64,000 bases of DNA from Chiua virens (lineage: Eukaryota; Basidiomycota; Agaricomycetes; Boletales; Boletaceae): positions 1-64,000 of the forward strand of contig JAHNUO010000028.1 of assembly GCA_019787685.1 (NCBI GenBank), written 5' to 3'. Below the pieces are notes generated by a model. The model had not been told where the DNA came from and searched no databases. It was given only the letters and a program-made list of their open reading frames with translations. Both the position numbers and the translations under genes were made by a program. Position 1 is the stretch's first letter. Every line of letters starts with the position of its first letter. This document shows positions 47,664 through 61,000 of the stretch, in pieces.

Positions 47664-49130
47664 ATGTTTACTCCTTCTCAATCCCAAACCTTTCCCTCCA
47701 TATACCCTAACAATGTAGACCTCAATGAGACATTGCACTTTGGCTCGAGACACAGCTCACATGAGGAGCAGGCTTTCCAACCTTTCCAGTCGAACCATGT
47801 GCCAGCTGAGTTTCTAATACCAAACCACTTGCAAATGATGTGAGTAGTTGGTCTACCATTTTTGACATGCACACATTGACATAGGATCCACAGTGAGCAC
47901 CATCTACCACCTGCTGGAGAGCCTTGGATCCCAGAAGATGTTCCCTTTCTTTCTGTCAGTGATGCACAAGACACTTGCCACACAAACCAAATGTATGAGA
48001 CGTTCAAATTGGTGATAGTCACCGAAATAATATTTTATTCAGCGATGACGCTCCGAGTCCTCACATGCTCTTGTCTGACCATGCAGCGCTGTAAGTAGTT
48101 ATGGTGTTCACTGATTCTCAAATGGTTTCTCAAGCAGTATTTAGTTTGTTACCCTCCACAGCGGTTTATGACGGCAAATATATGACCCCCACTCAGGGGC
48201 CTTCTTCCTCCAATTTGCCTCAGAACAACAATTTTTTGGATAGCTGGATAGAATTCAAGCCATCTGGTGCTTCAGTGCCAATTTGGTATCCGATTCCAAA
48301 CGGACAGCTTCCGAATGGGCAAGAGCTACATGATCGTGAGGCTGGGTTTCCGCTTCACTACCTGTATACTAATGTAGCATAACACCGTAGACAGCACCAC
48401 CCATCGCTTCCTCAGAAATCCTGAGTTACCTTCGCACTACCCAAATCTTCCGGGTCAGCAGTACGACACAAACCTGCCTCTGTCCGATCATACTCCTCCA
48501 CATTTGTCATTCACTCCATCTGCGGCATACTGGTTGACTCACCCTTCGCTGGCAACATATATTAACCCAGGTTTCATACCTTCTTTCCCTACCCATCATC
48601 GACTACGTCAGAGCCCTGCTAGCCGATCTCGTCGCAAACGCTCTGGGCGTGCGATTGAATTTAATGGGCTATGGATTGACGAAGAAGAGCTCCTCCAAGG
48701 TGTCACGGACCCTGATGGAAGGATTACCGTCTTCCAATGTCGCTTGGAAGAAGATTACTCTCCGTGTCACCTCTGGGTCCAAGGTGACAAGTCATGCGTC
48801 AATATGCATATCCAAAAATGGCACGGGGGAAAGCCGGGAGGGGAGAAACTTGCGGCCGATTGTCATTGGTCGGGTTGTGGAGAAACAATGCTCAAAGAGT
48901 CTATTTCTAGGCATCTGGTCGGCGTCCACCTTGGGGAGCTGTGGGAGTGTCAGGGTTGTAGAAAAAGGATCGCGCGAAAAGACGCATATATGCAGCATTC
49001 AGCGAAGTCAGCTTTTGTAGCATGTCAAAACTCAGGCGCTGTGATTACATATGCGGCTGATGCAAGGGAGATCGATGTTCATGTCGCTCTGAATAGTGGA
49101 GGAGCATTGCGGTATGCTGGGAGCGCATGA
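47664..49130 (+). CDS. C2H2-like zinc-finger protein
   Basis: Five exons join in phase: 47664-47839, 47885-47992, 48043-48090, 48145-48363 and 48416-49130, about 421 aa. The N-terminal 220 residues are Pro/Ser/Asn-rich and probably disordered. A basic patch SRSRRKRSGR precedes the zinc region: VFQCRLEEDYSPCHLW, CVNMHIQKWH, CHWSGCGETM...ISRHLVGVH, WECQGCRKRIARKDAYMQH. The CxWxGC...H...H unit matches the short gene at 3974-4701. A nuclear DNA-binding role is plausible by family, not shown. It begins 270 bp outside the right end of the pogo-type element. Confidence 0.8.
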
Positions 49131-50750
49131 GTATAGCTTACGAATTCGCATCATGCCTCTGCAATTATGACAATTGTGTACATTTAGGCTTCGGCCATCT
49201 GCATCACCGCAGATAACTCTCGACATGACCTGCTCTTACATCGAGTACTCTTGGCTATATGCTTCGACATTATACATTCGTTTCGGCAAAATGCTCTCCT
49301 CTGTTCTACTCCTGAGAACTGTGGACGTCAGCTACTAGTAGTACTACAGCTGTTTTACGGTCCGTCGCGCTCAGTCTCTAGCTCATCTGTGAGTTTCCAT
49401 CTACCTTTGGCTCTCATGTTCACGTTCATGTAGTAAGATCAGCCTCCAAATGGTGAAGCACATATGATTCATCTATCTCGCAAGAAGCCATCGGAAGGTC
49501 CTCGGATGCACGGCAAGTCAAGATGGGTAACTCGAGTTGGATAACAGTGTTAGAGTCGTGAGGAAGTGCAGGTCGAGCTTGCATTTCATCAGAGGCTTTA
49601 TGACAACGACTACGTGTATATTTGTGGGGTAGGAATGCAATCGAAAAGAGTCGCAAGGCATTGGTGGAGGCGGAGAAAAACTGGAGGTGGACGCTAAAAT
49701 TATCTTCTAAGTTCGAGAGTCGAAATCAATCATCACATCGAACGATCGGCGATAACGCACCTACAGCCAGCTAGGACACTCCAAATCAGAACCAAAGGCG
49801 CGAGAGTGACGAAGATGGGTCGAACACGCATCGACGGAAACAAGGTACAAGCCTGAGGGATATGGCATTAGGCAGCGCAGCGCGAGTCCAGATGACGCTA
49901 GGTGAGCGTCAGGTAAGTTAGATGTGATTTGAATGTAGCCTAGACAGGATACGTACTTGATGGCCCTCTACACGTAATCCTCGATGGTCGACTCGCAGCA
50001 GGTGGCTTGAGGGTTCGAGGTCGTTGCGATCTCCCGGACCCTAGACAAGGTCTCGCAGATCCAGACCACCCGTGAAACTATGTATACACTGGCTCGACGT
50101 CGCGTGCAAAGTCACTCTTTTGACCACCACCTTTACCTATGTCGACGAAGTGGTTAAACTGACGTGGCCATCATAATGTAATGGAGGGCCATTCAGCCAT
50201 GCACAAGGATACTGGAAAATGAAAGTGATGTCAGTGATGTTGGTCGTCGGAGTTACTATGCTTTCAAGTTAAGACCGCTCTCTGTTTTGACTCTTCAGCT
50301 CGAAATCTTACCGTCTGCGATAAATTTCAGCAGGTACAGGAAGACGCTGGTTCCGAAGAAGTCCACGTTCAAGCCTTGAAGCCTGAAGTTGTACATATGT
50401 AGTACGAGTCGACGCAGCCCACTAGTGTTGGCAATGTCATAGTTCAATTCAATCGAACATGCTCAAGTTCGATCCTTCTCGTTGAACACTAGGTTGGTGT
50501 TCTTCAAAACTTGTGTCGCATCTGAATCGCTTTTTTTTTGGCCCAACCATACAGTTACTTCGACACCTGAGATCGTACACATATCGATTCCACTCATCTT
50601 CTGTGACAGCCTCGAAACTATCTACCTCAATGTGCTTCGCTGATTGATATTCACTTCGTTAGTGTTGGATGGCTACAGATACGGCTCAGTCATACCCACC
50701 TGCCAGTGCGAAGAACGCTGAATCTCGAGATAGAGACAACCACGATATGG
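49131..50750. other. Intergenic, no supported gene
   Basis: Only short ORFs without motifs. A ctactagtagtactac word at about 49331 repeats the words seen at 36.4-36.7 kb. The right end should hold the 3' UTR of the minus-strand gene that follows. Confidence 0.45.
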
Positions 50751-52057
50751 TCATAATTCCTGCAATTTATCCACCAAGATCGCCCACTCCAGCAACGTCA
50801 CACCTTGCTTCAACATTTCTTCCTTCATCTCTCTGTCTCGCGTCTCTTCCCTTAACCTAGCAAGTGCTCGAAGATGCTCCTTGCGCCGAATACCAAGACT
50901 CGAGAGTACTGGTGTGATATGGAGTAGCGAAGGTTGGCAGGACGCGAGGATTCCCTCTATGGTTGAAGTAGACGAGGAACGACTTCTCGTCCGCACAGGC
51001 GAACTTGTCAAGTGCTTGGTTTTCAGGTTTTGCGGAGGTGAGCCGCTGCTCGTACTTCTATTATACAGGTGTTCTTGACCTGTGAAGCCATTCTTGCGAG
51101 GAGGCGAGTGTTTGATACTTTGGCCAGTGAGGGCGGTGATCTCGGCCATGGTATATATCCTTTCAGATCGGGTCGGACTCGGATCCCTTGTGCGCCTTTC
51201 ATGTTTGGCCGTTGTCCCGGTCTTTTGTGGTTTGATTGCGCAGAGTGTGTTCAGTTCCATGGGAGTGTACACACTCTCCGATCTGTATGACTGCGGAGCA
51301 TGGGATCGGCTCTTTCGGATCGTTGCCTGTGGATATCCATGAGACATCGATTATCGTCACGACCATCGCTTACATCTGCATCCCTGGCCTTTATCGTTCC
51401 TTGCTCGACGGTGACCCCCATGTCGCGATTCTGTCTACCGGGGTCGTTTGTCCCCGTTACCGATTCCCCAAATTCGCTCAACCCGACCTCGTTCCGTGCA
51501 ACTTGCTCTCGCCACGTATTCACCTTGCCTTCTCTCCCCCCCGCTCTCTGGGGTTGGGGTTGGTACTGTTTTATAGTTGCTTCGCCACGGGCCCGAATCG
51601 TCGTATCCAGCAAGTTACCTTGTTCATCGATCCCGACCTCCTGGAGGCACCTCGTGACCTCCTCCATGTACTTCCCGAAATCAGAAGGCATCGCAGCTTG
51701 ACGGCGGTGAATCTCGTGCCTCTCTGCCCACTCTCCATACACTCTGCTATATCGCATACTACCATCTTCATCCTCGTCGTTTTGGCCTTTGATTGTCTTC
51801 ACCTCTATTACGCCATCGTGCGGGTACATCTCGGTCGCCACCGCCGTTTCGTAATCATGGGTTACGGCGTCAAAGTCATCAGGCACAATCTGTACCGTCG
51901 TCGGGGCACGTGGACGTCGGCGCGGCTGCGGCTGCATTGGCACCGGGACGATGTCGTACGACGAATCTTTGTTCACGGCGTCAAGCCATGAATGCAATAC
52001 CAGTCCACCGATAGGGAAGATCAGCGAGATCAGCGAGATTCGTTGGCGTCGAGACAT
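50751..52057 (-). CDS. Uncharacterised protein with a SAM-like C-terminal segment
   Basis: Two exons, 52057-51374 and 51326-50751, join in phase across a 47-nt GTAAGC...CACAG intron, about 419 aa. The N-terminus has a hydrophobic run (ISLISLIFPIGGLVLHSW) that could be a signal anchor. The middle is charged and probably disordered, with two similar Ser/Arg-Tyr-Thr-Met motifs (SESVYTPMELNTL and SERIYTMAEITAL). The C-terminal 50 residues (LGIRRKEHLRALARLREETRDRE...GVTLLEWAILVDKLQEL) resemble a SAM-like helical segment seen in many basidiomycete proteins. No function is recognised. Confidence 0.7.
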
Positions 52058-53386
52058 TCATTTGCGAGATCAGTGCTCACCGCTGCTGCTCTTGCCGTCC
52101 CTATAACGCATCTTGCTTGGATACGTGAAGTCTGGTCGTGCGATTTTTTCTCGCGAGATGGGTTAAAAGAAGAGTAGTTGAGTGGCCAGGGGCTCTTGAT
52201 GGGTAAGAATGGGAAGGGTTCTCTCGCACCACTCGATTTTTAGGGCGAATGGAGAGGTGTCGTAGGCCTCGCGTCGAGGTGCAGGCCCCTTGTGACAGGA
52301 AACACCCCGAACACGAGGTTGCGAGGCCTTTTAGATAATCCGTGCCACTCCATCTATCGCTCGCCAGCAACAATGCGTTTTGCACGTGTACGGTGTGGGT
52401 GTGGCATCACACAAGCGCAACTTTCGGATCGGTGCGGCCTTGGAACGGGCAAGACTCGTTTAATTGATTTCGGTCCTCCGTGGATGCCGTATGCCAAGGT
52501 ATGATGTGTATAAACCCCTAGTGAGTGTTTTTATTGATTCTGGTATAACGAGTTGCATTGAGGATTTGGGATCCGTCTTTCAGATCAAGCGATGTGACGA
52601 TGACACATCGCATCGATTGTGGCGTCAGATACAGACAAATCATGAGCAAACCTCTTTAGTGTTTTCCCAATACCCCACGGTCAAGGACACACTGGCAGGT
52701 GATGTCGAAGGCCCGAGAATACCTATCCATGGTTCTTGTTCTTTTCCTTCGAGATGACCTTTTTCTAAACCTCTCCGTTGCCGTGTATCCGACATGACTA
52801 GTATACTCCCTTTGGGGAAATGCTTTACCTGGACGCAGCGAGAACCAAAACGCGGAATCTGGATCCGGATGGCCTTCCGCTGATTCTGAGTGGAGCTCCT
52901 CCCTGCAAATCGAGTAGTACGTATGTGTTTTCGTAAACGGGGTTGTGGATCAATTAAGAAAAAATTCGAGCATTAATATTGATGGCGACCACCACTTTGT
53001 GTGGACGACCGGTCCGAATGCCTATCGCATCCACGTCTAGCTCCGTTCGTTCGGGTGTTGATGTAAATATGGGGGATGTGTGCCAACTAGTAGCTCCTTA
53101 TGGGCGTTGTAGAGTCCGCAACCAGCATTGACAAGTGCCGTCCGTCAATCCGTGGACGTCGTATTTTGCTGCCTCAAGGGCTCACCGCCATCGCTGTTTC
53201 CATTTTCTCCCCATCTTGGTGGGCCTGGCGGCTCGGAATTCCGTCTGAGAACCCCAAAAGACGTTTGCACGTTGTTAATATCCAGCACCAAACGACTGTG
53301 ACATCAATGATCGAACGACACAATCACATTGCATCAGGATATATGATGTACACCATAGTTACAAGGCAGCACGTGCTGCTCTCAAC
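52058..53386. other. Intergenic, no supported gene
   Basis: Short ORFs only (for example 52464-52757 plus and 53100-53474 plus), without motifs. Confidence 0.45.
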
Positions 53387-55396
53387 TCAGGCCTTGACTC
53401 GCTTCACTTCCCACCGCACCTCGTTCCCATCCTTTGAGAGTACGATGACCTTCCCACCAGCATCTTCCCAATGATCTAATCGGCGCAGCTTTGGACACTT
53501 GTTTCCAAGCACCCCAGCGACCTTGTCATTCTTGCGTACTCTGCTCAGCTCGGATGGCGAAAGGGACGTGGAAGACGAGCTTGCGAGTGTCAGGGTCGAG
53601 ACTTCGTAAAAGAACTTGACCCCGACGAACGTCGTCAATTCTTTGAGCGGGGCAAGGACCATCGCCCACTCCGCCACATTGGTCGCGATACGAAGTCCCT
53701 GCGATGTTGGTAGAAGTGGCTGCTCTGCCCGACATCGATAGGTCGCTGTGCCGCGCTGCGTTGTGCGACTGCGACGCCTGCTCCTGACCCTCGTGCTGTA
53801 CACGCTTAGTGCTTATTTACGTCTAACCAGATAAGCCTGGGAACGCACTCGACGAGTCGTTTGATATCGTCGAGGTCGTTCCACTCAGCGATTTCGATGC
53901 GCCTTACTGAACCCCCGCACCTGTTTGAGACTGGAGAAAAAGGAACTGTCCCCGTCTGAACCGGAAAGGGAAATGCCTTTGAGGACCTCTAATGGACGGG
54001 GGGACTCGGTGGGACAGTTGAGGATGGCGGTCGCGATAGCTTTGCCGCACTTTAGTTCACGTAGTTTTGGTAGCGCATCCGGAGGAAGCGAAAGCGTGAG
54101 ATTCGTCCCGTTTGCGGTTCCAGGTGTGGTGTTGAATCTGTCGAGAGGGAGGTCAAGGTGGATGACCTCAAGGTTGGCATGGGCAGCGAAAAATGCGGAA
54201 GCAGATCGAGGCTGTGAGCGGAGGAGCAGCGGAGATTGGTCAGGGAGAGCGAACGAAGAGCGGGCCATCGAGAGCATAGAAAGAAATCGTCTGCGACAGG
54301 AAGATGTTGCCCTGGTCCCCGCCGATGGTCGTATCTAATGTCCAGCGACTGGAAGGAGAGTCAACTTGGTACGCAAGGGCTAGGTTCTGGCTTACCTCAA
54401 GATTGGGACAGCTCATGAGCATGCCTGAGATGCGCGTCAAGGCTGGGGTTTTCGTAGACCCGAATACATGCTTGGTAGCTTGTAATGCGACAGTTTTCAA
54501 CTCGGGGAACTAGGATGACGTTTGACGAATAAAAGTGTGAATATGACAATCCTTACCACCGGGACAGATCTAGGATAGGCGGTTTTTGCCCTGTCGGGGG
54601 TATAGGGCAAAAATACAACGTTGCCACTGATGTTGACTTGTGACAGGGTCGGACATTCCATCCTCAAAGTTGACCAGACGTTGTCAACTGATATTGTCGA
54701 GTGATTACAGGACCAGTGGAACGATCGAAGCGCGGTCATCTTGGCCACTGCACAGGCCAAAAGCCTCTCTGGTTTAGAGTGCAACGTAAGTTCGTCATCC
54801 GAAGATTCTAGGTCCGTGTCTGTCGTCATAATATCTGTGGGAAGAATGAGTGGCTTTGAGGACCGTTCGTCGACAATCTCCACGACGCGGACGTTACGCG
54901 CTAGTGCACGGTTGACGATCAAATGATTCCACAGGCTAAGGGAACTGGCCTTTGCACATATGACGCGATAATCATAATGCCTCGGGAAAATTACGGCGTG
55001 CATACGGTGACATGAGAGCGCGAGGGAAAGCAAGTCACGCTTCGAATCGAGGTGATAAATGATGGCGTCAAGAATTTCCGTAGGCTGGTGCGTGAGGGTA
55101 CGACGGGACAGAGAAAGACCGACGAATGGTTCGAGGATGGTAAGGAGGTGTAGAGAGACTTTGTGCTCATCTGGGCTGAATTTATACTGGCACCCGCCGA
55201 CACGAGACGCGAGCGAACCGATGAGTCTGCGAAGGACGTTTATGGCCTGGAACGGATCAGTGCGATCATAAGAATGTACGTTAGTGTCGACAGGTAGTTG
55301 TCTTCGGTGGGCATGTTTAGTGGTGGGCAGGGTGGACTTTCTTGCCTTGGTCGGGGGTGCCATGAACGTGCTGTATATGAAGCGCTCGAGTCCCAT
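53387..55396 (-). pseudogene. F-box/LRR-like gene with several frame breaks
   Basis: The N-terminal exon (55396 or the ATG at 55363, to about 54560) carries an F-box-like segment LTHQPTEILDAIIYHLDSKRDLLSLALSCHRMH, then joins in phase to FPELKTVALQATKHVFG and, after a second intron, to WPALRSLSLTNLRCSSAHSLD. From there the conserved text continues in other frames: SAFFAAHANLEVIHLDLPLD, then after a run of five C (53912-53916) SVRRIEIAEWNDLDDIKRLV, and finally KNDKVAGVLGNKCPKLRRLDHWED ending KDGNEVRWEVKRVKA. At least three frame changes cannot be explained by GT-AG introns. The family acts in substrate recruitment by SCF ubiquitin ligases. Either a decayed copy or assembly indels. Confidence 0.65.
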
Positions 55397-55772
55397 CAGT
55401 TCTTCTCAGGCTGATCCCTTCTATCGACGATCATAAATCAGGTCCAAGATTGCATCCACGTGATCGCGTGAGCTTCCTCTTAAGTTTATTCAAGTCGTTT
55501 CGACGATCTTGAGGGTAATAAAAGGTAATAAAAATCATACCAAGACAGGTAAACACGGTCGATGCGCTATATCTTAATAGGCCAGAGGCAGTCCGGCGAA
55601 AGGCTGAATCCGGAGTCTTTAGTTACCTCCAATAATTATAAGTAATCACGCCACTTTCAGCAAGAACTTGAACGTTTCCATTTCATGAGAAAATGGGTGA
55701 CTACAAATGGAGCTCTTCTGGAGGCATCGCTTTGGACGAAACTACCCGCGTTGCCTTGGCACTAGCATGCGT

Positions 55773-57181
55773 TCAGGCGAGGTCAGGCACAATCGGGCGA
55801 ATGTAAGCGGCGTCTCTCAGATGCATGTAGTCGCTACCGTCGCCCTATGTACAATACAAGGCAGGAGAAAGGTCAGTAATGATATACGATGCAATGATCA
55901 TATGCCACTTACGATCATTGCAGTCGGGAAACCAAGGTCAAATGGAACAATGCTCTCTAGATACTTGATATGTTCGGGGGTGAGAACGATCTCCAAGGCT
56001 TCTAGATTAGCCTGTAAGTGCTCCACCTTCCGGCCACCAATGATCGGGAACACGTATGGCGTTTTTTGCATGACGTATGCAATCGCCACCGCAGTGACAT
56101 GCTTGGCTCCGACTTCTTTGGCGACCTTCTCCAACGCGGCGGTGACGGCCTTCTCTTGCTCGCTTCGTTTCCAGTCGGTATCAGAGTGCATGCGACCTTT
56201 CTCGCCTGTCTGGTTACGCCGTTCTTCTTCCTTGTCAGTGCGGAACTTGCCTCGCGCAAGAACACCCCATGGTGCCAAGGCCATCCCTGAAAAACGTCCT
56301 AAGATTGCGTCCAAAGGTTCAACCAGTAGTCAAAACCTACCATGTGCCTTGCACATAGGGATGATATCCCGTTCAAAAGAGCGCTTCTATTATATTCCAG
56401 AGACCCTGGTAGATCACGAACGGTGTCTTTCCATGATCTCGAGCATACTGATTTGCCTGGGCAACTACCCAGGCAGGAGTATCAGATATTCCCTGGAACA
56501 ATCAAGTCACACTGAAGAAAGCGTAACACTTTGAATACGTACTAGGTATAGCACCTTTCCTTGTTGAACAAGGGCGTGGAGACCATTCATGACTTCTTCG
56601 ATGGATGTATCCCAATCCCAACAGTGGACATAGAAGATGTCAATATATGTTGTCCTTAGCTTCTTCAAGCTGGCTTCCACGCTGAGATGCATTGATTTGA
56701 TGTTGTTTCCCGCATACATGGCATGTTGCTTGATTCCGGCTTCTCCACGAACGAAATTTGCGGTGTACTAGTTCAAATTAACATACCGCACCTATCGAAT
56801 AACCCAATGATGCTTACTTTGGTCGCAATAACAAGCTGATCTCTAATGCCACGCTGTTCGGCCCATTCGCCAATAAATTCTTCTGAGGTCTGGGCTTGAC
56901 TGTAACGAGAGAGTAAGCATGAGTCAGAAGGATTTATCCCAACACACTCACTAGAAATTGGCGGTGTCAATGAAGTTTCCACCTGCATCATAGAATGCGT
57001 CAAGCAACTCGAAGGAAGACTCCTTGTTCATGCTTCCGAAGTTAAACTGCTCCCACTTATCCCCAATGCTCATCCCGCCGAGCTGAATCGGTGAAACGTG
57101 GATCGAGGCGTTGGGAGACAACGCGCGATATCGAGCGAGACGGGAAGGGGGCTTAGCCACTGGTGCCATGAAGGACGACAT
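55773..57181 (-). CDS. Aldo/keto reductase (aryl-alcohol dehydrogenase type) with one frame break
   Basis: Six exons: 57181-56952, 56899-56818, 56767-56543, 56492-56341, 56286-55913 and 55844-55773. Landmarks: [29 protein letters not shown] (catalytic Tyr completed across the first splice), [72 protein letters not shown]. This is the fungal aryl-alcohol dehydrogenase/norsolorinic-acid-reductase branch of NADPH-dependent reductases. Exon 4 has one base too many: [10 protein letters not shown] runs to a stop, while the conserved continuation [16 protein letters not shown] is in the next frame (about 56386-56398). Without that base the protein would be about 378 aa. Confidence 0.8.
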
Positions 57182-58011
57182 TGTGAGGATAGTTTCAGGC
57201 CTGCAGTGAAGGACGTTGTGTTATTTGTGATGCTACATTGTTGCCAGACTTTATACTGAAAAAACTAACCTAGTTTCATCATCATCATCATCACATCCTA
57301 GAATGAGTGTAGAAAGCCAATGGCTAGGAGACGACCATCATTGGTTGAGCTCACTGATAACAGTAAGCATTATTAATTACCCCAGGGTTGGCCCTACGTT
57401 GGGGTTACCTTCCCCCGACTTGAGTCAGATGCATAGTGCCGCAGCGGTGACGCGTCTTGATATCCAAACGGATCAGGAGACATGGATTTGTCAATTGGCC
57501 AGTTTTCACAGAGATATTACCAACTTGATCTCGCTGACCATGGAGAGATGACATGATGACTTCATGGGAGGCATATTATTACGCGTTCACATCAAAGAGT
57601 CAGATTATCAGATGACAACCTGTGTCGCCGGATTACTAGAGGCAGGTACCCAGTCAAAGCAAAAAGCGTTGTATGCGAGTTGAAACAAACAATTGAAGTT
57701 GCCGCGAATTTGAACTTTTAACTGCGGGTAGTCCTCAGAAGGCTTGTAAAGCATGTCAGCAAAGATGTATCGCACCGTAGGCTTCCCTCTTAGTCGTTCA
57801 GCCTATTACACTGGCATAAAGTAGACAAGACCTGGAGCTTCGAGTTATATGTGAACTTGAACAGTTCCCATTACTGTCACGGTAAGGTTCGAACCGACTG
57901 ACAATGACTAAGTTAAACTATGTCAATGTGGCAGCGATGAAAAATCATGTGACCGACGCGTTCTTGCAGAATCCAGATCGGACTCGACGCGTTTTGCTCG
58001 CGGTCACCATC
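57182..58011. other. Divergent intergenic region (AKR and RecQ genes)
   Basis: 830 bp between two start codons pointing away from each other. A catcatcatcatcatca run lies at about 57278-57293. An in-frame ATG at 57904 could start the RecQ protein 36 codons earlier than the start chosen here. Confidence 0.5.
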
Positions 58012-61000
58012 ATGGACGACGACTACGAAGCGTTCTTGTATTCTATCGACGACGACGAAATAGTCGAGGAAGGCGAAAGTGACAACGACGTTCTGGATAA
58101 CATCGACGAGAAGCAGCTGTCTACAGAACTTGAAACTCCTGTGGTGCTTCGTTCCAGCGAGTTCACCGACGCGGGATGAAAGGGAGAACGATGACGAGAA
58201 GCGACTCGAGTCGTTTCCGACAAAATTAGTGTCGATGACGCAGTGCAATAGGTTTGTTGACTTGTATCATACTCGTTGTTCTCACCTCAACTCCACGACA
58301 TTCTAGAGTGTTGACCGAAAGTGCGTGACATACACCTAGCGCATTTGCGTTCCTGAAACGTTTAAACTAGAATTTGGATTCTCGGGATACAAGGGGAAAC
58401 AGAAAGAGATCATCGAGGCCGCTATATCAGGTGAGCAGGTCATTTAGGGTATTGGGTGATCAAGCCTGTATGAATATCTATAGGTTCAGACGTCTTCGTT
58501 CTCGCCCCGACGGGCATGGGAAAGGTCTGTTTCCATTAGATGCCAAGTAATTTCTTCGTTTATCTACAATCGTAAGAGTCTCTGCTTTCAAATCCCGGCT
58601 ATTGCAGAGGACGTGAGTCAATCCGCCGCGTGTCAAGGAAGTTAACTAATGTCTGCACACAAGTCTGGTGTCTCCATCATTGTCTCTCCACTCCTCGGTG
58701 AGAGGCATGATATTTGCATCTGTACATTCGACTCACGGATCGAGTAGCTCTTATGAAGAACCGTAAGTATATCCCGATTTTTGTTTTGTTTGTTACTGAC
58801 ATCATAGCAGAAGTAGCCAGCCTTCGTAGCAAAGGTATCCTTGCGGTCTCCCTGACTTCTGAAACCGCCAAAGGAGAGAAAAGCGAGGTAGGCATTCTCT
58901 TATGTTCCGTGAAATGAAGCAAATAGCATCTGCCAGATCATGAAAGACTTATCATCTAAGCGACCGAAGAATCGTCTATTTTACAGTTGGTTCATTTGCC
59001 GTTTCGTACGGTGGTAGCTCTGACATTCTTCCTCTTAGCGACTCCCGAGAAATTTTGCACGCCGGACTTCATGCGCACACTCGCCACGGTTTACAGTAAC
59101 GGTCAACTGAGTAGGCTTGTTATCGACGAGGTATGATTTCTTACAGAGTATCATGGGACTGATTTAGGCATCTCTATAGGCACATTGTATCTCTGTGAGC
59201 TCACTTTCCGCGTATGATAATCGTCCCATTCATCCTGAAATAGGAATGGGGCCATGACTTTAGAGGAGAGTACCGCAAACTTGGTTCTTTCCGCGACCGT
59301 TTCCCAGGCGTCCCTATCATGGCTTTAACGGCGACAGCTACTAAAAAGTGATTGTACGATTTAGTTCAGCTGTCTTTCGGATTCTTACCTCGCGACAGTG
59401 TTCAGCGAGACATCATCCGAAGTCTCAAGATGGCGGACAGACTCTTTACAGCCGTCCATCCATTCAATCGTGCAAACTTGTTCTACGAGGTTTGTCGATT
59501 AACTGTACGCTCTTCTCAGCTGACTGGATGTGCGCTTGTTAGGTGCGGTACAAGTCGGCGCCGGAGTCCGTCTCTCTCATGGAAGACATCTTGAAGTTCA
59601 TCGAGACGCTGCATCATCGTCGCAACCGCCCATCCTCCGGCATTATATATTGTCGGAAGCGGGAGATGTGTGATGAGCTATCGAAGTACCTCCGTGAAAG
59701 GGGGCTGAATTCTCGGCCATACCACCGAGGCATTAGGTGAATAGTGCAACACCAAACAGGCGGGTATCGCAAATGACGTTGACAAACATAGTTCGAAAAC
59801 GCTGAACAAGACACTGAAGGAATGGGAGATGGGTGGGAACGACGAGGGTGGTATCGACGTTGTGCGTCATGTCTGTCGGTGACTCCGTTCTTCAGTGGTT
59901 CATACCTTGTCGCTAGGTTTGCGCGACGATTGCTTTCGGGATGGGGATCGACAAGAGCGATGTTCGGTAAGCGTCTCGTTTTCCTTGCTCAGTCGAGGTG
60001 TGCTGAAAGGTTTACTAGATATATCATTCATTATGATCTCCCGAAGAGTATGGAAGGTGATTGAATGTGCAGATTGTGGTGGCCAACATCTAACAGCTTC
60101 CAGGATATTATCAAGAAACAGGTTGGTCGTCCTTGAAGATATCTCCTCGAATTAACCTGGCGTGATAGGTCGAGCAGGCCGAGATGGATTGGTACGTTCG
60201 ATGACGTTCTTCCCGTACTGACCTGACCGCTTCTCGTTAGCCCTCTCGCTGCATCCTGTACTACTGTAAAGCCATACCGATCGTTGCATTTGCTATTCAC
60301 TCATACTGAGGTAGCACGTGAGGACGCCCTGCGACTTCGACGATTGGTCTCCAGCGCGCACGCCAAGCGACAGAACGCAGCTTCGTCCAAGAACGCTCCC
60401 GATCCCAGTCAGAGGTCGATTGATAGCCTTGGAACGGTTCGTTTCTCAAGAAACCACCTTTGATTGACACTACAATTCTCTCCGCTTCCGCAGCTTGTTA
60501 GCTTTGCAGAGAACGTGTCGACGTGTCGACATGTTGTAAGCATCCCTTTTCTCCAAAAATGTGATACGTATTGACATGCACCTCCAAGTCTATCTGTAGG
60601 TACTTTGGCGACATCATCGATACGACAGACGATGATGTCATGGTGAATATTTGCGACAAGATGTGTGACGTGCGTCCCATCCCCACTTGTCCTTTTTCGT
60701 TGTTTTACACCGTACGTTCGTAGGTATGCAAGTTCCCCGATAGAACGCGACAGCGGAAAACAGACCTCTCCGAAGAAGACTACGCCGCCGCTGCCATATC
60801 CAAGTCTGCTTGGAACGCTGGGTACGAGGACGCAGAATCTGACAAGCAGAAAGCCCAACCGCAAGCACAACGGACACCCGTATCGGAAGGTGCCAAGGCC
60901 AACGCGCCCGACCCAGGTCAAAAGACGCTCTGGGACTGTCTGAACTCGGTGCCAGTTCAAGGATTTAAACGACCCAATGCGCACGGACGGGATAAATTGG

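Noticed and set aside
57885..57905. ggttcgaacc word resembling a tRNA T-loop
   Set aside because: It is a plain palindrome without neighbouring tRNA stems.
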